Numbered from the stretch's first letter, positions 48,062 through 57,617 are shown. The stretch is 64,000 bases of DNA from CAVVEQ01 sp963747315 (GCA_963747315.1 CAVVEQ010000004.1:1-64000), one strand, 5' to 3'. Made by a program: numbers and translations. The notes: generated by a model from the sequence alone, not told the origin.

Positions 48062-48511
48062 TTAATCCAAATATGATTTAAGAAATTTTACAAATTGATC
48101 AATCTCTTCTTGTGGAATTTCTGGAAATTCTTCATCAGCCTGATGTGAATTATATTTTTTATTCCGAAATTCTTTGAAGTATTGTTTTCTTAGCTCGATA
48201 TAATCATAATCGGCTTCTGTCATTATTTCCTCTAAAGTGCAATTCATTTCAATGTGCCAATCTCCTCGGTCTTCTTTATCGTATTCATCATCCTCATCTT
48301 CAATAATTAATTTCGTCTCCTCCTCGTCTCCCACATCGATGTCATTCTCGCCTTCATTTGCGTTTGAGAATTTTCTTCCATAGAGATAATTATTTAATTT
48401 GATATATTCTTTCGGGTCGTCTCTCTCAATAGCGAAAATATATGAGCCCCAAATATTCTTGGCATATATAATCTCGTCTTCTAAATGGTATGTTGGCATT
48501 TCATTGTCCAT
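48062..48511 (-). CDS. Acidic protein of unknown function at the head of the restriction-modification operon
   Basis: A 149-residue protein with a strongly acidic middle (IDVGDEEETKLIIEDEDDEYDKEDRGDW). No helix-turn-helix or enzymatic motif is visible. It ends about 50 nt before the methyltransferase start at 48013, so cotranscription is likely. The charge pattern is like DNA-mimic or inhibitor proteins, which would fit an immunity or regulatory role, but this is only an inference. Confidence 0.6.
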   Translation of the reverse strand: MDNEMPTYHLEDEIIYAKNIWGSYIFAIERDDPKEYIKLNNYLYGRKFSNANEGENDIDVGDEEETKLIIEDEDDEYDKEDRGDWHIEMNCTLEEIMTEADYDYIELRKQYFKEFRNKKYNSHQADEEFPEIPQEEIDQFVKFLKSYLD

Positions 48512-48587
48512 TTAATTTCCTCCCTAATAAATCATTACAAATGTTTTATTTTGAAGAATTATACATTTTATTCGGAACAATGATCGT

Positions 48588-48630
48588 AAGCCCCCCGCCG
48601 GACCTGGGGGTGATCCGGACGGGGGGGCTT
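48588..48630. terminator. GC-rich hairpin after ftsK, right edge of the island
   Basis: AAGCCCCCC and GGGGGGCTT, with inner CCGGA/TCCGG pairs, form a strong stem (48588-48630). It lies 4 nt past the ftsK stop on the minus strand and marks a sharp change in base composition. Confidence 0.7.
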
Positions 48631-48633
48631 CGC

Positions 48634-51046
48634 CTAGGAATCGGCCGCTGGGGCTTGCTGGCCAAAATCGAGAATTTCACGTACCTGCGAATTGGGCAGC
48701 GGTCCCGCTGATGATGTGCTGCTCCTCCATGGAGTCGATCAAGCGCGCGGCGCGGGTGTAGCCCACGCGCATCCTGCGCTGCAGCATGCTGATGGATGCC
48801 CTGCCCTCCCTTCGGACGAGCGAGATGGCATCCCCGAGCAGTGGATCCTGGTTGGAAGGCGCGCCGGAATCCCAGAGAGAGCCCTTGCGAAAGCGGCACG
48901 CCCTGCGGCTGCAGGTTGATCGGCTCCACGGTTGCGGGTTCAGGCTGCCGCGCCGCCCAGCGAGCTGGCCATCAGCCGCCAGGTATCCACCAGGCGGTTG
49001 ATCTCCTGGTCCGAGACGTACGCGCCCTGCAATCGAACCGGCGCGGGGGCATCCGGCGCCTGGAAGAGCATATCCCCGCGCCCGAGCAGGCGCTCCGCGC
49101 CGGGCTGGTCGAGGATCACGCGCGAATCGGTATTGCTGGCAACGGCGAAGGCGATGCGGGCGGGGAAATTGGCCTTGATCAGCCCGGTGAGCACATCCAC
49201 CGAGGGGCGCTGGGTGGCGATGATCAGATGGATGCCGGTGGCGCGGGCAAGCTGGGCCAGGCGGGTGAGCGAGCGCTCGGTCTCCTCGGCGGCCAGCATC
49301 ATCAGGTCGGCCAGTTCGTCGATCACCACCACCAGGTAGGGCAGATGGGGATTCGTCTTGGCGTTATAGGCCTTGATATCGCGCACGCCGCTCTCGGCGA
49401 ACTTGCGGAAGCGGCTGTCCATCTCGCGGATCACCCACTGCAGCGCGCCGATCACCTTATCCGTCTCGGTGATCACCGGGGCGAGCAGGTGCGGGATGCC
49501 GTTGTAGGCGGTCAGCTCCACGCGCTTGGGGTCCACCAGCACCAGCCGCAGCTCGGCGGGGGTGTTATTGAGCAGCAGGCAGGAGAGGATGGCGTTGACG
49601 CACACGCTCTTGCCCGAGCCGGTGGTGCCGGCGATCATCAAGATGCGGCATGGCGGAAAGATCGCAGGCGGCGGCGCGCCCGGCCACATCCTTGCCCAGG
49701 GCAAAGCGCAGCGGCGAGCGCATCTTCTTGAAAGCCTCGGATTCGATCAGCTCGCGCAGGGCCACCAGGCTGATCTCGGTGTTGGGCACCTCGATGCCCA
49801 CGTACATGTGCCCGGGGACGGGCGCCTGGATGCGGATGCGCGGGGCGGCCAGGGCGAGTGCCAGGTCGTCGGTGAGGCGCACGATCTGCGAGACGCGCAC
49901 GCGCGTGCGTCCCTGGCGCGTCTCGATGAAATCGGGCTCCACGCCGAACTGGGTGACGGTGGGTCCGCGCTGGATCTCCACCACGTGGGCGGGCACGCCG
50001 AAGGAGGCCAGGGTCTGCTCGATGATCTGGGCGCGTTCCTTATCCACCCCGGCGCGGATGAAGGTGGGCGAGGCCGGGTCGAGGATATTTTCCACCACCG
50101 GCAGCGCCCAGGGGGTATCGGCAGCCGGGGCGGCGTTGGCGATGGCAGCCAGGGCGGAAGGTTTCGCGTTATTGGTATGCGGAGCCGTGATGGGCTTCGG
50201 CGAGCGAAGCGGAAGCCCTGGCAGGCGCGGCGATCGGGATTGATAGGTGGGCGAGATGGGGGTGAAATCGTCGGTCAGCTCGGTGAAGGGCGAGGCGGCC
50301 GGCGGGGGGCTGGAAGCGCGGGAGGGCTGCGCGCTGCGCATGCGGTCCGAGCGCGGGGCGCGGCGGGCTTGCCACCACCCGATAAAATCCTCCCCGGCGT
50401 GGGCAAAGGAACGGATCAGGTCCGGCAGGGAGAGATCCAGGGTGAGCGCCAGCGCCACCAGCAGCCAGGCGATCCACACCGCGATGGCACCCAGCGGGCC
50501 AAGCCCATCCATGATCACCGTGCCGAACATGGCCCCCAGCGCCCCCGAGAAGGCTGCCCCGGCGATGAAGTAGATGAGGGTGAAGATGTTGAGCATCAGC
50601 AAACCGATGCCCACCAGGCGGGCGGCCGAAAAATGCGGCAGCCGCTCCCAGGAGCGGAAGAGCACCCACATGCCCACCACGAAGAAGGCGATGGGGATGA
50701 GGAACGCGCCGATGCCGGCGATCTGGTAGAAGAACTCGGAGAGCCCGCCGGTGAAGCTGCTCTTGGCGGGTGAGACCAGCGCCAGGAAGGCCAGCAGGCC
50801 GACGAAAGTGATCAGCACCCCGCTGAAATCCAGCTTCTTCTCCTGGGTGAGCGGCTTCATCTTGACCTTGAAGCCCAGGACCTTGGAGGTACGCGCGCGC
50901 GGCGCGGATTTGGAGGCAGGGCTGGCTGGAGCGCGAGGAGGTCTGCGAGTATTCAAAAAAGCGCGTGCGCTTCTTGTTTTACCCCGGCTGGGTAAGCGAT
51001 CGGGCGGCTCGGTGAAGGGAGGGGTCTGGTTGCGGGTGACTGCCAT
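48634..51046 (-). CDS. ftsK: DNA translocase FtsK, frameshifted
   Basis: Septal ATPase that pumps chromosome DNA during division. About 800 residues: four N-terminal helices (about 75-205), a linker, then the alpha/beta motor with the Walker A motif MIAGTTGSGKSVCVNAI, LRLVLVDPKRVELTAYNGIPHLLAPV, Walker B VVVIDELADLMM and TGIHLIIATQRPSVDVLTGLIKANFPARIAF. The gamma domain near the C-terminus reads MLQRRMRVGYTRAARLID. Frames change near 49655, 48910 and 48710, the last restoring LPNSQVREILDFGQ and a stop at 48634. Very GC-rich. Confidence 0.93.
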
Positions 51047-51079
51047 TGTGTGTTCTTTCGGTGAATAGCATTAAACGTA

Positions 51080-51112
51080 CATCACCCGGTGCAAGTTGCA
51101 TGCCGGGTGATG
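51080..51112 (-). repeat. Inverted repeat between aminotransferase and ftsK
   Basis: CATCACCCGG (51080-51089) and CCGGGTGATG (51103-51112) are perfect reverse complements, with TGCA pairs possible inside. It sits between the two minus-strand genes and may be an intergenic transcription barrier; no T run follows on the minus strand. Confidence 0.6.
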
Positions 51113-51137
51113 TTGGATCGGTTAAGAATGGCGATTG

Positions 51138-52213
51138 TTACTTGGGCTGGGAGGCGTCGAACTCTTCCATGAGCGCGAGCAGCTTCTCCACATCGCTCAT
51201 CTGGATCTCGCCCATGTGGGCGATGCGGTAGGTGAGGTCCTTCAGCTTGCCGTAGCCGTTGGCGATGCGCATGCCTTTGGTCAGCAGGAACTTGTTGAGC
51301 GCGGAGATATCCCAACCGCGGGAATTGTTCACGGTGGAGACCGTTTTGGAGCGGTAGGGATCGGCAGCCAGCGGCTGCATCCCCAGCGATTCCGCCCAGG
51401 CCTGCGTGCGGCGGGCCATGGCAGCGTGGCGCGCGAAGCGCGCATCCAGCCCCTCGGCCAGCATGCGCTCGAGCTGCGCATCCAGGGCATAGATGAGGGA
51501 CATGGCGGGCGTCATGGGGGTGGAATCCTTGACACGGTGCTTTTCGAGCAGGAGGATATCGAAATACCAGCCGCGGTTCGAGACCGTTCGGCTTTCTTCA
51601 TGGCGCGCTCGTTCACCCCGGCGAAGGAAAGCCCGGGCGGCAGGGCGAAGCATTTTTGCGAGGAAGTGAGCAGGAAATCAATGCCCCACTCGTCCATGGG
51701 GATCTTGACCCCGCCGAGCGAGGAGACCGCGTCGACCGCGATGAGCGTATCCGGGCTGGTTTCGCGCACAGCCTGGCAGAGCGCGCCGACCGGGTTCTCG
51801 GCGCCGGTGGAGGTCTCGTTGTGCACGATCAGCACCAGCTCGTAGTGTTTGGCTTTCAGCGCGTCGCGGAGCTGGTCGGGCTGGAATACCTGGCCCCACT
51901 CCGCCTCGATCTTATCCGCCTGCTTGCCGTTTGCCACCGCCACGTCATACCAGCGCGAGGCGAAGGCGCCGTTGACGCAGGCCAGAACCGACTTCTCGGC
52001 CAGGTTGCGCACGGCCATCTCCTGCATGCCGGAGCCGGAATGCGTGCCCTGGAAGACGCGGTGCTCGGTGAAGAAGACCTGCTTCAGCTTTTCGCCGGTG
52101 GCGGCGAACATGGCTTCAAAATCCTTGCTGCGGTGCGGCAGCATGGGCTTGGCCTGGGCTGCCAGCACATTGGGATCCACATCCACGGGACCGGGAACAA
52201 ACATTGGGGACAT
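51138..52213 (-). CDS. Class V aminotransferase (alanine-glyoxylate/phosphoserine type), frameshifted
   Basis: PLP-dependent enzyme of about 358 residues. It begins MSPMFVPGPVDVDPNVL, has THSGSGMQEMAVRNL, VHNETSTGAENPV, VDAVSSLGGVKIPMDEWGIDF and the PLP-lysine in TSSQKCF. After an indel near 51585 the C-terminal domain reads YFDILLLEKHRVKDSTPMTPAMSLIYALDAQL and GWDISALNKFLLTKGMRIANGYG. AGGAGAG before the ATG at 52213 supports the start. Substrates are not certain. Confidence 0.9.
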
Positions 52214-52268
52214 AGGACTCTCCTGGATATAAAGATGAAACCGCCGCGGAGGCGGCGGCATCGGGTGA

Positions 52269-52493
52269 TTATATGAAGAAGGAAAGGACGACGAGGACGA
52301 TGACGAACGAAACGACCAGGATGGCGATGCGGCGCAGATCCTTGACCACGTAAGTGTAATCGGGGTCAAACTCTGCAGCTGTGGTCAGCCGGCTGGGACC
52401 GGCAGGCTGGGCAAGGGTTGGGGCCGCGGGAACAGCTGCCAGTGGAGCGGCGGCTGGGGTTTTGCGAGCCTGGCGTTTGGTCTTCTTGGGCAT
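52269..52493 (-). CDS. Small single-pass membrane protein
   Basis: A 74-residue protein: a basic Ala/Pro-rich N-terminus, then one C-terminal helix (IAILVVSFVIVLVVLSFFI). The stretch FDPDYTYVVKDLRRIAILV is a pattern I associate with uncharacterised Chloroflexota proteins. It lies between the sortase and the aminotransferase genes, on the same strand. Function unknown. Confidence 0.6.
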   Translation of the reverse strand: MPKKTKRQARKTPAAAPLAAVPAAPTLAQPAGPSRLTTAAEFDPDYTYVVKDLRRIAILVVSFVIVLVVLSFFI

Positions 52494-52516
52494 AAACGAA
52501 CTCCTGATAAGAAATG

Positions 52517-53428
52517 CTATGGTGTTTTCAACTGGGCCAGCACGACGATGCGCTGGGTATCCACCAAATAGGGGTAACAGGATATCAATGTTACCACAGC
52601 TTCGGGTGTCTGATTCAAAAGATCCACCCGGTTGGGGTCCACAATGGCGGAATCCACCACGGTATAGACGTGATCCTGCTTCTGGGTGGTGAGGATGATC
52701 TCATCGCCCACCTTGAGCTTATCCAGGTCGCGGAAGGCCTCGCCGTAGATATCATTGTGCGCCGAAAGGACAATGTTGCCCTTTTCGCCCGGGTTGGGGG
52801 ATCCCAGCCCCTGCCCCACGCCCTTCTTGAGCTGGTCCCAGCCGTCGCCCTGCACGATCACCTGGTCCAGGCCAATGGCGGGGATGCGGATGTTGCGCGC
52901 GGTCTCCGGCCCCTGGGTGGGGATCGGCAGCGCGGCCATCGATTGCACCACCGGGCGCAGGTGGGCGGGGATCTCGGCTTCGTTGAACTGCGGCTCGCGC
53001 CCGCCCACGGGGGGGGTATGCCCGCCGGGGAGGACGACCGCGGTGATGAGCGCGGTGGGGGTGGCCTTGGGTGAATCGATCGCGGAAGCCACCTCGGTGT
53101 TGAGCGCGCGCAGCAGGTTGGCGCCGTTGAGCAGCACCAGCAGCAGGCCGATGACCGCCATGATCTCTACAAAGAAGAGCACCCGGTCCATCACCTTGCG
53201 TTTTTTGCCAGGTTTGCGTCCAGGTCGTTGGGGCTCGCCAGCGGGATCATCGACGCGCTCGCTGGCCAGGTCCTCCGGCGGGTTGCCATCCACGGGCTGG
53301 ACGTTGATCACCCTTCCAGTGCGGCGGAAATGCTCCAGGCGGGTGCGGTGGCTGGCGCGGCTCTTCGCCACCAGGAGGCGGCGTAATTCTTCGGAGGACA
53401 GTTGGTCGGGGGTTTTTTCTTTAGCCAT
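52517..53428 (-). CDS. Sortase (class D/E-like)
   Basis: Transpeptidase that anchors surface proteins. The 303-residue protein has a cytoplasmic basic N-terminus, a helix (about 82-105), a linker, and a sortase domain (about 178-300). The triad is His224 in LSAHNDIYG, Cys284 in TLISCYPY and Arg293 in TQRIVV. No substrate with an LPxTG-type tail was seen in the window. The ATG has no strong Shine-Dalgarno. Confidence 0.88.
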   Translation of the reverse strand: MAKEKTPDQLSSEELRRLLVAKSRASHRTRLEHFRRTGRVINVQPVDGNPPEDLASERVDDPAGEPQRPGRKPGKKRKVMDRVLFFVEIMAVIGLLLVLLNGANLLRALNTEVASAIDSPKATPTALITAVVLPGGHTPPVGGREPQFNEAEIPAHLRPVVQSMAALPIPTQGPETARNIRIPAIGLDQVIVQGDGWDQLKKGVGQGLGSPNPGEKGNIVLSAHNDIYGEAFRDLDKLKVGDEIILTTQKQDHVYTVVDSAIVDPNRVDLLNQTPEAVVTLISCYPYLVDTQRIVVLAQLKTP

Positions 53429-53551
53429 GGATTCGCTGGAATTATATCGTGGTGAAGGGTTGAGAAGATGAGAAGTTGATTAGTTGGAAGGTTGAATGGA
53501 AGAATCGTAGAGTTGTTGAAAAGTTGATTGGTTGATTGGTATGATTGGCAT

Positions 53552-53914
53552 ATGGACAATGCTGGGTTGCAATTTATCGACCAACCGGTGGAGGTGATCT
53601 TCGATACCCCTCCCGTCCTGGAAAAATCCCCGCCCTGCCCGGATGGCTTCACCTGGAAGGGAGAAACCTTCCACGTGGAAGAAATGCTGGCGGAATGGAG
53701 CAGCTTCGAACGGCGCGGACGCATGGCGAACAACATGACCCCCGAGCATGCCGCGCGGGCCGCGCAGAAGGGATCTTGGGGTGTTGGGCGTTTCTACTTC
53801 CGCGTGCGCGTGGTGGGCGGGCGCATCTTCGATCTTTACTACGACCGCGCCCCGGGGGATGCCTCCCATCGCAAGGGCAAATGGGTGCTGCTGGCCGAGC
53901 GCACTTCCCCCTGA
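53552..53914 (+). CDS. DUF6504-family protein
   Basis: About 120 residues. It reads FIDQPVEVIFDTPPVLEKSPPCPDGFTWKGETFHVEEMLAEW, then GVGRFYFRVRVVGGRIFDLYYDRAP and WVLLAERTSP, the pattern of the DUF6504 family, which is sometimes found with DNA polymerase genes. An ATG at 53552 is preferred over one at 53528. Function is unknown. Confidence 0.72.
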   Translation: MDNAGLQFIDQPVEVIFDTPPVLEKSPPCPDGFTWKGETFHVEEMLAEWSSFERRGRMANNMTPEHAARAAQKGSWGVGRFYFRVRVVGGRIFDLYYDRAPGDASHRKGKWVLLAERTSP

Positions 53915-53986
53915 ACATGGACGGTTGATCAAATTCCCACAATATAAATATTATTCAACTAATTATTAATATTATTGATTTATCTA

Positions 53987-54014
53987 TTGACTTTATCAAT
54001 ATTTATGGTATTAT
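53987..54014 (+). promoter_or_regulatory. Promoter for the DUF2089-SHOCT-MFS operon
   Basis: TTGACT (53987-53992) and TATTAT (54009-54014) with a 16-nt spacer, in a very AT-rich stretch. The surrounding TATTGA/TCAATA half-sites are a possible operator. Confidence 0.6.
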
Positions 54015-54065
54015 TATTGCAGTTTCTAGAATATAGTGAAAGAATATTGATAGAAAGGAACAAAA

Positions 54066-54476
54066 ATGGCAAATAAGGTCCCTGTATGCCCGGTCTGCGG
54101 GAGCGAGATGTCGATCACCCGCCTGCAGTGCCCCGCCTGCGATATCGAGATCAGCGGGCATTTCAACGCTGGAAGCAACCCCTTTTCGGCGCTTTCCCCC
54201 GAACAATTGCAGTTCGTGGTCACCTTCGTGCGCTGCGAGGGGCGCTTCAACCGCATGGAGGAGGAGCTGAAGCTCTCCTACCCCACCCTGCGCAGCCGCT
54301 TCAATGATATCCTGGCTGCGATGGGTTTTGAGCCTGGTAAGGAGGAGGCAGTACGGCCTGGCCTCGATGAGCGCCGCCGCATCCTGGAGGACCTCGACGC
54401 TGGCAGGATTACCGCCACAGAAGCCCAGCAACGGCTGGCAGGTAAAAAAGAAACGAACGCGCCGGTTTCGGCGTAG
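54066..54476 (+). CDS. DUF2089 family zinc-ribbon regulator-like protein
   Basis: A 136-residue protein. The N-terminal ribbon has CPVCG and CPAC. The central part (PFSALSPEQLQFVVTFVRCEGRFNRMEEELKLSYPTLRSRFNDIL) is the DUF2089 signature and resembles a helix-turn-helix, so it may regulate its own operon. AGAAAGGAACAAAA precedes the ATG. The next gene begins 15 nt after its stop. Confidence 0.85.
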   Translation: MANKVPVCPVCGSEMSITRLQCPACDIEISGHFNAGSNPFSALSPEQLQFVVTFVRCEGRFNRMEEELKLSYPTLRSRFNDILAAMGFEPGKEEAVRPGLDERRRILEDLDAGRITATEAQQRLAGKKETNAPVSA

Positions 54477-54491
54477 ACAGGAGAAGTCAAA

Positions 54492-54872
54492 ATGGTTACA
54501 AACGAAGAACGGATGAAAATATTAAAAATGCTGCAGGAAGGCAAGATTAGTGCAGAGGAAGCTGCCAGCCTGATCGAATCGATCGACCAGGGTGATGGCA
54601 CCCTGAAAGGGGAAGTTGTGACGAAGAATCTAAACGGCCGCTGGTTCCGCGTGCGCGTCACCGACAAGAAGAATGACAAGGTGAAGGTGAACGTGCGCCT
54701 TCCGCTCAGCCTGGTTGGGGTGGGTTTGCGCCTTGGAAAGAAATACTCCCCGGAGATGGAAGACATCGATATTGAAGAGATCGTCCAGGCCATTCAGTCC
54801 GGCGAACTGGGGCAGATCGTGGATGTGGAAGATGAAGAGGATGGTGAGCACGTCCAGGTGTATGTCGAATGA
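54492..54872 (+). CDS. SHOCT-like domain protein
   Basis: A 126-residue protein with ERMKILKMLQEGKISAEEAASLIESI at the N-terminus (SHOCT-like helical pair), followed by a beta-rich region (WFRVRVTDKKNDKVKVNVRLPLSL) and an acidic tail. Its stop overlaps the MFS start by 4 nt. Paired SHOCT/DUF2089 genes often regulate membrane stress in firmicutes, so a regulatory role is plausible here. Confidence 0.8.
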   Translation: MVTNEERMKILKMLQEGKISAEEAASLIESIDQGDGTLKGEVVTKNLNGRWFRVRVTDKKNDKVKVNVRLPLSLVGVGLRLGKKYSPEMEDIDIEEIVQAIQSGELGQIVDVEDEEDGEHVQVYVE

Positions 54873-56167
54873 CAGAAGAAAACCTGAATCCATCCACACC
54901 CCAGCCTGAAAAGCAGGGCTGGAAGGTTAAGTTCTTTGCCATCTGGGCCGGGCAGCTCTTTTCGCTGCTCGGTTCCAGCCTGGTGCAGTTCGCGCTGGTC
55001 TGGTACCTCACCAAATCCACTGGCTCCGCTGCGGTGCTCGCGGGGGCAACCGTGGCCGCCATCCTGCCCGAGATCATCCTGGGGCCGTTCGTTGGTGCGC
55101 TGGTGGACCGCTGGAACCGCCGCCTGATCATGATCCTGGCAGATGGCATGATCGCCCTGTGCACCGTGGCGCTGGTGCTGCTCTTCTACTTCAACCAGGT
55201 GGAAGTCTGGCATATCTACGTCTTTGCCTTCCTGCGCTCGCTGGGTTCAGCGTTCCACTGGCCGGCGATGCAGGCCTCCACATCCCTGATGGTGCCAGAA
55301 GAACACCTGGCACGCGTGGCCGGGCTCAACCAGGCGATCCGCGGGATCATCCTTGTGGCTGCTCCACCGTTGGGTGCGTTGTTGATGGAACTGCTGCCTA
55401 TGTACTCGGTACTGATGGTGGATATCGTCACCGCATTCATTGCCATCCTGCCGCTGCTCTTCGTCAGCATCCCGCAGCCCAAAGGCACCACCACCACGCC
55501 CCTCACCTCCCCCCGTCAGCTTGGTCACGAGGTACTGGAAGGCATCCGCTTCATGCGCGACTGGCCAGGCGCACTTGCGTTGATGTTCATCGCCACGTTC
55601 ATCAACTTCCTGCTTGCGCCTTCGGATACGCTCATGCCGCTGCTGGTCACGGAGCATTTTAAAGGCGGAGCCTGGCAGCTCAGCTTCCTGGCATCCGCCA
55701 TGGGGGTCGGGTTCGTGGTCGGAGGTCTCATCCTGGGGATTTGGGGTGGATTCAAACGCAAGATCGTCACCACCCTCACGGGCGTGTGCGGCATCGGCGT
55801 TGGTGTGTTACTAATGGGCCTGGTTCCTGCCGATATGCTTTGGCTGGCAGTTGTCGGATCGGCTTTTATGGGCATCATGGTGCCCATCGCAAATGGTCCG
55901 CTCCACGCTCTGATGCAGTCCAAAGTGCCGCACGAAATGCAGGGCAGGGTCTTCACCCTGATCGGCAGCCTGGCTACGGCTATGATCCCGCTCAGCATGC
56001 TCATCGCCGCGCCGATCGCCGAGTGGATTGGGGTACAAGCCTGGTATCTGATCGGCGGAGGGGCTACCATCCTTCTTGGGATCGGCTCCATGATGAACCG
56101 GTCCATCATGCACATCGAAGATATCGAATCGGCGAACGCACGGGAAGCCGCGCTTGCCACTGAATGA
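54869..56167 (+). CDS. MFS efflux transporter (MefA/MFS_3-like)
   Basis: A 432-residue major facilitator with about 12 helices. The first helix region reads FFAIWAGQLFSLLGSSLVQFALVWYL, then LGPFVGALVDRWNRRLIMILAD, the intracellular motif A, and QGRVFTLIGSLATAMIPLSML. This resembles macrolide or other drug exporters. It overlaps the SHOCT-like gene by 4 nt (ATGA), so it is coregulated with the two upstream proteins. The substrate is unknown. Confidence 0.9.
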   Translation: MTEENLNPSTPQPEKQGWKVKFFAIWAGQLFSLLGSSLVQFALVWYLTKSTGSAAVLAGATVAAILPEIILGPFVGALVDRWNRRLIMILADGMIALCTVALVLLFYFNQVEVWHIYVFAFLRSLGSAFHWPAMQASTSLMVPEEHLARVAGLNQAIRGIILVAAPPLGALLMELLPMYSVLMVDIVTAFIAILPLLFVSIPQPKGTTTTPLTSPRQLGHEVLEGIRFMRDWPGALALMFIATFINFLLAPSDTLMPLLVTEHFKGGAWQLSFLASAMGVGFVVGGLILGIWGGFKRKIVTTLTGVCGIGVGVLLMGLVPADMLWLAVVGSAFMGIMVPIANGPLHALMQSKVPHEMQGRVFTLIGSLATAMIPLSMLIAAPIAEWIGVQAWYLIGGGATILLGIGSMMNRSIMHIEDIESANAREAALATE

Positions 56168-56198
56168 GATGATATATAACGAGTGAAAATATCGATAA

Positions 56199-56978
56199 TT
56201 ACTGCTTTTTATAGATCCCGTAAGCGACCATGAGGAGGAAATAAAGGAATAACCCTCCCGCCACGATACGGGATTTTTGTATTGAGCGGGTATCCACAAC
56301 CGTGCGCCCTGTGGGTGTATCGCGGATCTCCCAAAGCGGGCCTGCCAGCCAACTGAAGGCCAGCCCGCCGATCAACCCGCCGATATGCCCCCAGAAGTCC
56401 ACGGTCCCGTTCAGGCTGAACATGATATTGATACCCAGGATGACCAGGACGTTGGTCAGCATCGCCCGCGAGTTGCGGTAGATGCGCCGGTTCTGGTAGA
56501 TATAGACCAACTGACCAGCAAGCAGGGCGAAGATCGCCGTGGATGCGCCAACCGAGGGATTGGGACTGAAAAGAAAGGAAAAAGTAATACCGGCAAGCGC
56601 TCCAAGGAAATAAAGGTAAATGAATCGTTCGTGACCGTACAAGCGCTCCAGCCCGGGACCCAGCACATAGAGCGCGTACATATTAAAACCAAAATGCAGG
56701 AATCCAGCGTGCAGGAAGGCCGGGGTGATCAACCTCCAGTATTGTCCGCCGACGATAAGCTCGTTTACCTTCGCGCCGAGAGCGGAGAGGAGATCATATC
56801 CGAGGAGCTGCTGGGTGGCTAATTGCAGCAGGAATACCAGCGTGGTTAATCCCAACAGAGTGTAGGATACCCAGGGGATGCGGACGGGTACCTCCCAGAC
56901 TACTTGCTGGCGGGGTGGTTCCACCGGGTTGGCTGGCGGCGTTTGCTGCGGGGTTGGCTGGGATGGGGGTATGGACAT
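56199..56978 (-). CDS. Rhomboid family intramembrane serine protease
   Basis: A 259-residue membrane protease. A Pro-rich N-terminus precedes about six helices. The active site is Ser146 in VGASTAIFALL and His198 in FWGHIGGLIGG; HFGFN (residues 95-99) is the HxxxN oxyanion motif, and WRLITPAFLHAG is also typical. Natural substrates are unknown. It ends close to the opposing MFS stop. Confidence 0.92.
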   Translation of the reverse strand: MSIPPSQPTPQQTPPANPVEPPRQQVVWEVPVRIPWVSYTLLGLTTLVFLLQLATQQLLGYDLLSALGAKVNELIVGGQYWRLITPAFLHAGFLHFGFNMYALYVLGPGLERLYGHERFIYLYFLGALAGITFSFLFSPNPSVGASTAIFALLAGQLVYIYQNRRIYRNSRAMLTNVLVILGINIMFSLNGTVDFWGHIGGLIGGLAFSWLAGPLWEIRDTPTGRTVVDTRSIQKSRIVAGGLFLYFLLMVAYGIYKKQ

Positions 56979-56990
56979 GGCTACCTTTAA

Positions 56991-57617
56991 TTAATATTGG
57001 ATTTTTCGGGGATGCACCTTCAGGTGCTCAACTCGCAGGATGTCTTCGATCTCATCCACGGCTTCTGTTAATTTCCCGTACTCATTGCATACGACGTAAT
57101 CGAACGAATCCACCGACTTCAACTCATCGCCAATGGTGCCCAGGCGGATGCGCAGGCTTTCCTCGGTCTCGGTGCCGCGGTTCATCAGACGATTGAACCA
57201 ATCCTCGGAATTCTCAGGAACGAGGAAGATCAACAGCGCCTCGGGGAACAACCGCCGGTAGGTAAGCGCACCCTGGTAATCCACGCGCAGGATGGCATCC
57301 CGACCGGAATCAAGGGCATCGGTCACCTGAGAACGCAGGCAGCCCTTGTAATCCTGGTAAACATTGGCGTATTCGATGAACTCCCCGGCGGAGATGCGGC
57401 GCTCAAATTCCTCGCGGGTCAGGAAGATGTAATCGACCCCCTCCACCTCGTCCTCGCGTTTGGGTCGACTGGTGGCGGTGACCACAAAATGCAGATCTGT
57501 ACGCCTTCGCTTCAGCTCGCGCAGAACAGCGTCTTTCCCCACCCCGGAAGGACCGGAAATGACCGCCAGGAGGGGTTCGGGGTTCAGCAATTTGAAATCA
57601 ACACTGGGTTCAGACAT
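56991..57617 (-). CDS. gmk: Guanylate kinase
   Basis: Phosphorylates GMP to GDP. The 208-residue protein has the P-loop ISGPSGVGKDAVLREL, TATSRPKREDEVEGVDYIFLTREEF, GEFIEYANVYQDYKG and RVDYQGALTYRRLFPEALLIFL. The P-loop ends with Asp where many have Ser/Thr, which is known in some guanylate kinases. The gene lies 12 nt upstream of the rhomboid gene and they may be cotranscribed. Confidence 0.93.
   Translation of the reverse strand: MSEPSVDFKLLNPEPLLAVISGPSGVGKDAVLRELKRRRTDLHFVVTATSRPKREDEVEGVDYIFLTREEFERRISAGEFIEYANVYQDYKGCLRSQVTDALDSGRDAILRVDYQGALTYRRLFPEALLIFLVPENSEDWFNRLMNRGTETEESLRIRLGTIGDELKSVDSFDYVVCNEYGKLTEAVDEIEDILRVEHLKVHPRKIQY

Noticed and set aside
48588..48630. Attachment site of a mobile element at the G-rich hairpin
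   Set aside because: No matching direct repeat was found at the left edge near 41450, and the hairpin is better explained as the ftsK terminator.
49526..50773. Long plus-strand frame (415 codons) opposite ftsK
   Set aside because: Low-complexity Gly/Arg/His content and no domain; it is the shadow of ftsK.
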